Source of the DNA: Clostridia bacterium
GTDB taxonomy: Bacteria > Bacillota > Clostridia > Oscillospirales > CAG-382
NCBI GenBank assembly: GCA_900757905.1
Contig: CAAEPN010000087.1
Coordinates: 1-8,442, forward strand
DNA length: 8,442 nt
Reading direction: 5' to 3'
How positions within the stretch are numbered: position 1 is the stretch's first letter; every line of letters begins with the position of its first letter. Made by a program: the position numbers and the translations under genes. Under the pieces are notes generated by a model. The model was not told the DNA's origin. It made no database searches and saw only the letters and a list, made by a program, of their open reading frames with translations. Positions 5,374-8,442 of the stretch are shown piece by piece.

Positions 5374-5886
5374 TTATGCTTCTTTCATCTTTCGCAGCGT
5401 TTCCGAAATGAACGGTGCAACGCTGTCTCTTTCGATATTTAACACGTATGCCACTTCCTCGTGGAACATCTTTTCCGCCTCCGAAAGCACGCGCTTATCG
5501 GCGGAATGCAGCCTTTTGTTCTGCTTTTCGAGAGAGGCGTGCTTTTCATAAAGCGTCTTGACAAGCCCTGCGATCTCACTTGCCGAACCGCTTTTTAAAA
5601 TGACGGAAAAGGCGTTTTTGCGCGCCATGTCGTTTTCCACCCAAGCGCATTGACTTGCCGGCAGGTCGCGGATGACCTCATAGACCTCACTCTCCGACAT
5701 GACCTTGCGCGGTTTTGGGTCCGTATTCTTTTCTACCGGCACATAAATGGTCGAACGGTCGGAAAACACCGGCTTTAAGGTATAGTAATCGCCGGTCGTG
5801 CCGCAAAACTCACGCTTGGAGATCTCTTCTACCGTGCATACGCCGTGCGTACCGTAAATTACTGTATCATTGACCGAAAATTTCAT
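5374..5886 (-). CDS. CarD-family transcriptional regulator
   Basis: A 170-residue protein of the CarD/CdnL family, which binds the RNA polymerase beta subunit and affects open-complex stability at promoters. The N-terminal domain (about 1-55) carries the family pattern VNDTVIYGTHGVCTVEEI, then YYTLKPV and TIYVPVEK. The rest (about 62-170) is helical, as expected for the DNA-contacting C-terminal part (VYEVIRDLP, then a charged helix KTLYEKHASLEKQNKRL). The open frame extends upstream to 5937. The start at 5886 is chosen because the conserved domain begins at once (MKFSVNDTV) and an AGAGGG ribosome site lies 7 nt upstream (5894-5899 complement); the 17 extra residues look non-conserved. It has its own promoter (5966-5994) and terminator (5327-5358), so it is monocistronic. 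It belongs to the short clostridial CarD class rather than the helicase-type TRCF. Target genes are unknown. Confidence 0.9.
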   Translation of the reverse strand: MKFSVNDTVIYGTHGVCTVEEISKREFCGTTGDYYTLKPVFSDRSTIYVPVEKNTDPKPRKVMSESEVYEVIRDLPASQCAWVENDMARKNAFSVILKSGSASEIAGLVKTLYEKHASLEKQNKRLHSADKRVLSEAEKMFHEEVAYVLNIERDSVAPFISETLRKMKEA

Positions 5887-5965
5887 CTTAAATCCCTCTT
5901 TCCGTCCGTTGCTTTGCAGGACAATCTTGCCTTTCACAAGACTGTCACATTCCTATCACACTCTT

Positions 5966-5994
5966 ATTTTACCACATTTTTCCGAAAATTGCAA
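5966..5994 (-). promoter_or_regulatory. Promoter of the CarD-family gene
   Basis: On the minus strand a -35 box TTGCAA (5989-5994) and a -10 box TAAAAT (5966-5971) are separated by exactly 17 bp. Transcription would start near 5959, leaving a leader of about 70 nt before the ATG at 5886. That supports the shorter start chosen for the gene. Confidence 0.75.
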
Positions 5995-6036
5995 ATGAAA
6001 TTTTGAATATTTACGTTTTGTTCGGTTTTTTGTGCG

Positions 6037-6081
6037 AAAAAAGGACGCGCCCTTTCCGCCGGGCAACGGAAAAAGCGCGTC
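6037..6081 (-). terminator. Rho-independent terminator of the SLH-DUF4358-DHHW gene
   Basis: On the minus strand GACGCGC (6075-6081) pairs with GCGCGTC (6044-6050); three weak pairs follow, then TTCCG/CGGAA closes the inner stem around an 8-nt loop. The hairpin is followed by C and six T residues (A run at 6037-6042 on the plus strand). It begins about 22 bp past the TAG stop codon of the leftward gene. Confidence 0.8.
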
Positions 6082-6103
6082 ATAAGAAAGAAAAGGAATC
6101 GGG

Positions 6104-7996
6104 CTATTTTAAGAGCGTGCTGTTGTTGACGACCTTGTCGCTCATGAGAAACAGCACTTCGGCATCGGTGAAATCTACGTATTTTTCAAGCAGATCGCTT
6201 GCCATGTAACGAAGGTCTACAAGCGTGATCTCGCTATATGCACCGATGAGAAGCGGCGCAATGCTGCTGCCGTAGGAATCGCGGAAAATGACGAGCTTGC
6301 GCTCCTTTTCGGCGTTCGGGTTTTTGATGACGGTAAGCGGCGTAGCGCCCGAAAGAAAGACGTCATACGGGTCTTTGGAATCAAGCTTTTCGGTTTCGTA
6401 AACGCCGGTAAATTTGGCGTTCTGGAAGTTGGAAACGGTGGCTTTTTCGGTGGCGTCGCTCGTTAAGTAGGTGAGCGTTTCAGCCGGAATATCGGCTGCT
6501 ATCGACTTATAAGCGCCGATGAAGTTTTCGACGGTGTGCGCCGTAAAGGCTTTTTCATCCACTGTAAAATCCATCATTTCGCCAAGCTTGCTTACGACCG
6601 GGAACAGCTTTTCCTGCCGCCAATGGCGGTCGGTGTTGTAGTAATCGTCAAGCGTCAGAACCGACGCGATATCCGTCGTCTTCCATTCGTACAGGATGTC
6701 GTTCAGGTCGCCGACGATCTCATCGTGATTTAAGTAGTTGAGCGCCTTGTCGCGGACATAATAGCTCTTTTCGGGAATGGTGACAAAATATTTGGTATTC
6801 TCCGAAAAATACTTTTCGGCAAGCGTATTTAACTTCTCGCCGTACTTAAAGACCGAGTTGAAGTTGACGTATTCATCGGCTTCGACATACTTGTCGTCTA
6901 TTTTCATCATGCCGTTTTCATCGGCGCGGACATAGCTGTCGTCAAGCGCGCGGAAATTGTTTGCCAGCGCGTCAGGCGCGGTGTTATCCATGACCAGAAG
7001 AATGGTGTTACCGATATTTTCCACATGAATGTTGGCAGGCGAAACGCCCACGCAGATCCATTTGCGCGGATTGACCTTTTCGCGGATGTCCTTTTTGGCC
7101 TGTTCGATATCCGTGCCGTCCTTAACGCGAATAAGGGAAACGGAGTGTGCCATGGAACTCATCATCGGCTCGCAGACAATGCCTTCTTCGAGCGGAAGCG
7201 TTTCAGCGTCGGCGCCGATAAAGAAGCTCTGACGTTCGGGTTCGATGTTCATCACGGTAAGATCGCTTGTAGACACGCCGTCCACACCGGCATAGACCTT
7301 ACCCATAATGTCGATAAGCGGACTGTCGGCGGTCACTTCTTTGCCCTCTTCAATTTCGGCGATAGCGAGCGTGAGAGCCGAGAAGGCTTCGTCGGCCTGT
7401 AATTTTTCAAGTAACGTCTGCTTGCCGTCGGCGGTTTTGGCGTTTAAGGCTGCACGTGAGGCAAGCACAGCGTCGCCGCGAAGGAAGTTTTCGCGGTCAA
7501 ACGAATCGGCAAAGAGGCCGGCGTCGGTCGCCAATTTTTCCCAATTGTCCCAAACCGTGCCTTCTTCGGTATCGGTGTAACCGAGAGCACGCAAGAGAAA
7601 TGTCATGTACATCTGTGCGCCGGCACGGGTCTCCGGGTCAAAAAGCGTATCGCTTATACCCTTGGTCAAGCCTTTCTCATAGGCATAACCGAGGTATTTG
7701 TCGGCTTTTTCCCAATCCGGCGTATCGGTAAAGGGCGTTTTGTATTCGTCTAAGCTGTATAAGGCGTCAAGCTCGTTTCCGGACAGACGGATGAGCATAA
7801 TGAGCGCTTCCATACGGGTGAGCGGCTTGTCGAGTTCATAGCCGTTTTCCGTGCCCTTGAAAAGGCCGAGCGTATTTAAAACATCGGCGTTGGCTTCGGC
7901 CGTTTTGGGTTCATAGGCAAACGAGGTCAGGGCAGAGCCTGCGGCTAAGGCGGCGCTGAGAGCCAGCGCGGTGAGAGAGCGTGCGACTTTGTTCAT
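6104..7996 (-). CDS. Exported SLH - DUF4358-like - DHHW/AlgX-like surface protein
   Basis: A 630-residue exported protein. A signal peptide (1-27, cut after SFA) precedes about three S-layer homology modules (33-75, 85-145 with PFTDTPDWEKADKYLGYAYE and RAGAQMYMTFLLRALGY, and a degenerate one at 150-187), which should anchor it to cell-wall secondary polymer. Residues about 226-338 match DUF4358 (SPLIDIMGKVYAGVD, EPMMSSMAHSVSLIRVKDG, NPRKWICVGVSP). Residues about 370-622 read as a DHHW/AlgX-type SGNH domain: KYFVTIPEKSYYVRDKAL, then YYNTDRHW (D456, H458; DRHW in place of DHHW), then VIFRDSYGSSIAPLL with candidate nucleophile S574. Relatives such as AlgX act in O-acetylation of extracellular polysaccharide. 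A strong AAGGAG site sits 8 nt before the ATG at 7996. No MBOAT acyltransferase partner is in the window. The domain order is read by eye. Activity is inferred; a change of wall polymer acylation is the favoured guess. Confidence 0.85.
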   Translation of the reverse strand: MNKVARSLTALALSAALAAGSALTSFAYEPKTAEANADVLNTLGLFKGTENGYELDKPLTRMEALIMLIRLSGNELDALYSLDEYKTPFTDTPDWEKADKYLGYAYEKGLTKGISDTLFDPETRAGAQMYMTFLLRALGYTDTEEGTVWDNWEKLATDAGLFADSFDRENFLRGDAVLASRAALNAKTADGKQTLLEKLQADEAFSALTLAIAEIEEGKEVTADSPLIDIMGKVYAGVDGVSTSDLTVMNIEPERQSFFIGADAETLPLEEGIVCEPMMSSMAHSVSLIRVKDGTDIEQAKKDIREKVNPRKWICVGVSPANIHVENIGNTILLVMDNTAPDALANNFRALDDSYVRADENGMMKIDDKYVEADEYVNFNSVFKYGEKLNTLAEKYFSENTKYFVTIPEKSYYVRDKALNYLNHDEIVGDLNDILYEWKTTDIASVLTLDDYYNTDRHWRQEKLFPVVSKLGEMMDFTVDEKAFTAHTVENFIGAYKSIAADIPAETLTYLTSDATEKATVSNFQNAKFTGVYETEKLDSKDPYDVFLSGATPLTVIKNPNAEKERKLVIFRDSYGSSIAPLLIGAYSEITLVDLRYMASDLLEKYVDFTDAEVLFLMSDKVVNNSTLLK

Positions 7997-8213
7997 GGGA
8001 GTACTCCTTTATATTCCTGTTTTTTGACTGCATAGCGGCCATTTATTTGTGTGCCGGTTGCATTAACACCTATAAGACGCATGCAAAAGCAGAATGTTCC
8101 GCTTACTTTGTATTATTTTGATTAACAATCATGATTTGTTTTATGAAAATCAAGAGGAAACGATTTTGTCGGAAAATAATCCGAAAAAAGTTTCAAAAAT
8201 CCTGCTAAAGGAC
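7997..8213. other. Upstream region of the SLH-DUF4358-DHHW gene, no clear promoter
   Basis: This AT-rich spacer holds the ribosome site of the leftward surface-protein gene (about 8004-8009) and the 10-bp palindrome AATCATGATT (8127-8136). The best leftward promoter candidate is TTGCAT (8081-8086 complement) with a poor -10 about 15-17 bp downstream, so I do not call it. A plus-strand frame from 8094 crosses the tRNA promoter and looks accidental. Confidence 0.5.
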
Positions 8214-8242
8214 TTGACAAAACGAGAAATGTGTGCTATTAT
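8214..8242 (+). promoter_or_regulatory. Near-consensus promoter of the tRNA-Arg gene
   Basis: A perfect -35 box TTGACA (8214-8219) and a -10 box TATTAT (8237-8242) are separated by exactly 17 bp. Transcription would begin near 8249, about 53 nt before the mature tRNA 5' end. This is the strongest promoter in the window, as expected for a stable RNA. Confidence 0.88.
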
Positions 8243-8301
8243 ATTAAAGCTGTCTGAGGAAGAGCTTCCGAAACAGCGGCTGTTAATTTGATTAACGCCA
8301 T

Positions 8302-8378
8302 GCGCTGCTAGCTCAGCTGGATAGAGTGTTTGGCTACGAACCAAAAGGTCAGGGGTTCGAGTCCCTTGCAGCGCGCCA
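8302..8378 (+). tRNA. tRNA-Arg (anticodon ACG), CCA encoded
   Basis: The full cloverleaf is visible. The acceptor stem GCGCTGC/GCAGCGC (8302-8308 with 8368-8374) is perfect. The D stem is GCTC/GAGT. The anticodon stem TTTGG/CCAAA holds the loop CTACGAA with anticodon ACG at 8336-8338. The T arm AGGGG-TTCGAGT-CCCTT follows, then discriminator G and an encoded CCA (8376-8378). ACG is normally edited to ICG and reads CGU, CGC and CGA arginine codons. It stands alone with its own promoter and terminator. Confidence 0.96.
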
Positions 8379-8381
8379 AAC

Positions 8382-8417
8382 AAGAAAACCGCTAATAAAG
8401 CGGTTTTCTTTGTTTTT
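8382..8417 (+). terminator. Rho-independent terminator of the tRNA gene
   Basis: A perfect 12-bp stem AAGAAAACCGCT (8382-8393) with its complement (8399-8410), loop AATAA, is followed by TGTTTTT (8411-8417). It starts 3 bp past the tRNA CCA end. Confidence 0.88.
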
Positions 8418-8442
8418 AGCTTAACCATGCGCGTTTCATGAC

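Noticed and set aside
5887..5937. The longer start of the CarD-family protein
   Set aside because: The 17 extra residues lack family likeness, and an AGAGGG site and the conserved N-terminus support the ATG at 5886.
8094..8291. A 65-residue rightward frame before the tRNA
   Set aside because: No ribosome site precedes it, and it spans the near-consensus tRNA promoter and leader.
8150..8428. A 92-residue leftward frame covering the tRNA in antisense
   Set aside because: Its middle (TRTPDLLVRSQTLYPAEL) is the antisense translation of the tRNA-Arg gene, a well-known source of false proteins in databases. It has no ribosome site and overlaps the tRNA, its promoter and its terminator.

Overview
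The window looks like chromosomal DNA from an anaerobic, Gram-positive-type gut bacterium, most likely a clostridial Firmicute (an Oscillospiraceae-like lineage is my guess, not proven). The reasons are strong AGGAG-type ribosome sites, sigma-70-type promoters with 17-bp spacers, S-layer homology (SLH) modules, a small CarD-family regulator, an InlB/Flg_new-type repeat in a secreted protein, and a DUF4358/DHHW-type surface protein. A tRNA-Arg carries an encoded CCA. There is no phage, transposase, CRISPR or toxin gene.

Region 1 (1-3265) is a divergent unit. An AraC-family regulator reads leftward. A two-gene operon reads rightward: a PnuC-like membrane transporter and, 4 bp later, a cytosolic TIM-barrel protein resembling glycoside hydrolases. 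Two good promoters face away from each other, and a perfect 13-bp inverted repeat (941-969) lies between them, overlapping the -35 box of the regulator. This is the classic layout of a ligand-sensing regulator that controls itself and a neighbouring uptake/catabolic operon. The substrate is unknown.

Region 2 (3290-5087) holds a secreted multidomain protein (signal peptide, beta-sandwich-like region, InlB/Flg_new-like repeat, conserved C-terminal domain). A tiny unannotated gene follows it, with its own ribosome site, for a 44-residue peptide with a very acidic tail. The transcript ends at a strong terminator.

Region 3 (4971-5373) is about 400 bp without a convincing gene but is packed with hairpins. 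Two near-identical terminator-like hairpins in inverted orientation bracket it, with nested and mutually exclusive stems inside. It looks like a dispersed intergenic repeat or mini-element rather than plain spacer.

Region 4 (5374-7996, all leftward) contains a CarD-family regulator with its own promoter and a 630-residue exported protein. The latter joins SLH modules, a DUF4358-like domain and a DHHW/AlgX-like SGNH domain in one chain, a candidate cell-surface polysaccharide-modifying enzyme. Each gene has its own terminator.

Region 5 (8214-8417) is a compact tRNA-Arg(ACG) unit with a near-consensus promoter and a terminator.

The parts most worth a second look are the short acidic peptide gene, the hairpin-rich intergenic block, the SLH-DUF4358-DHHW fusion, and the palindrome-controlled AraC/PnuC/hydrolase-like cluster. 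All family assignments are from reading the protein sequences, without database searches.
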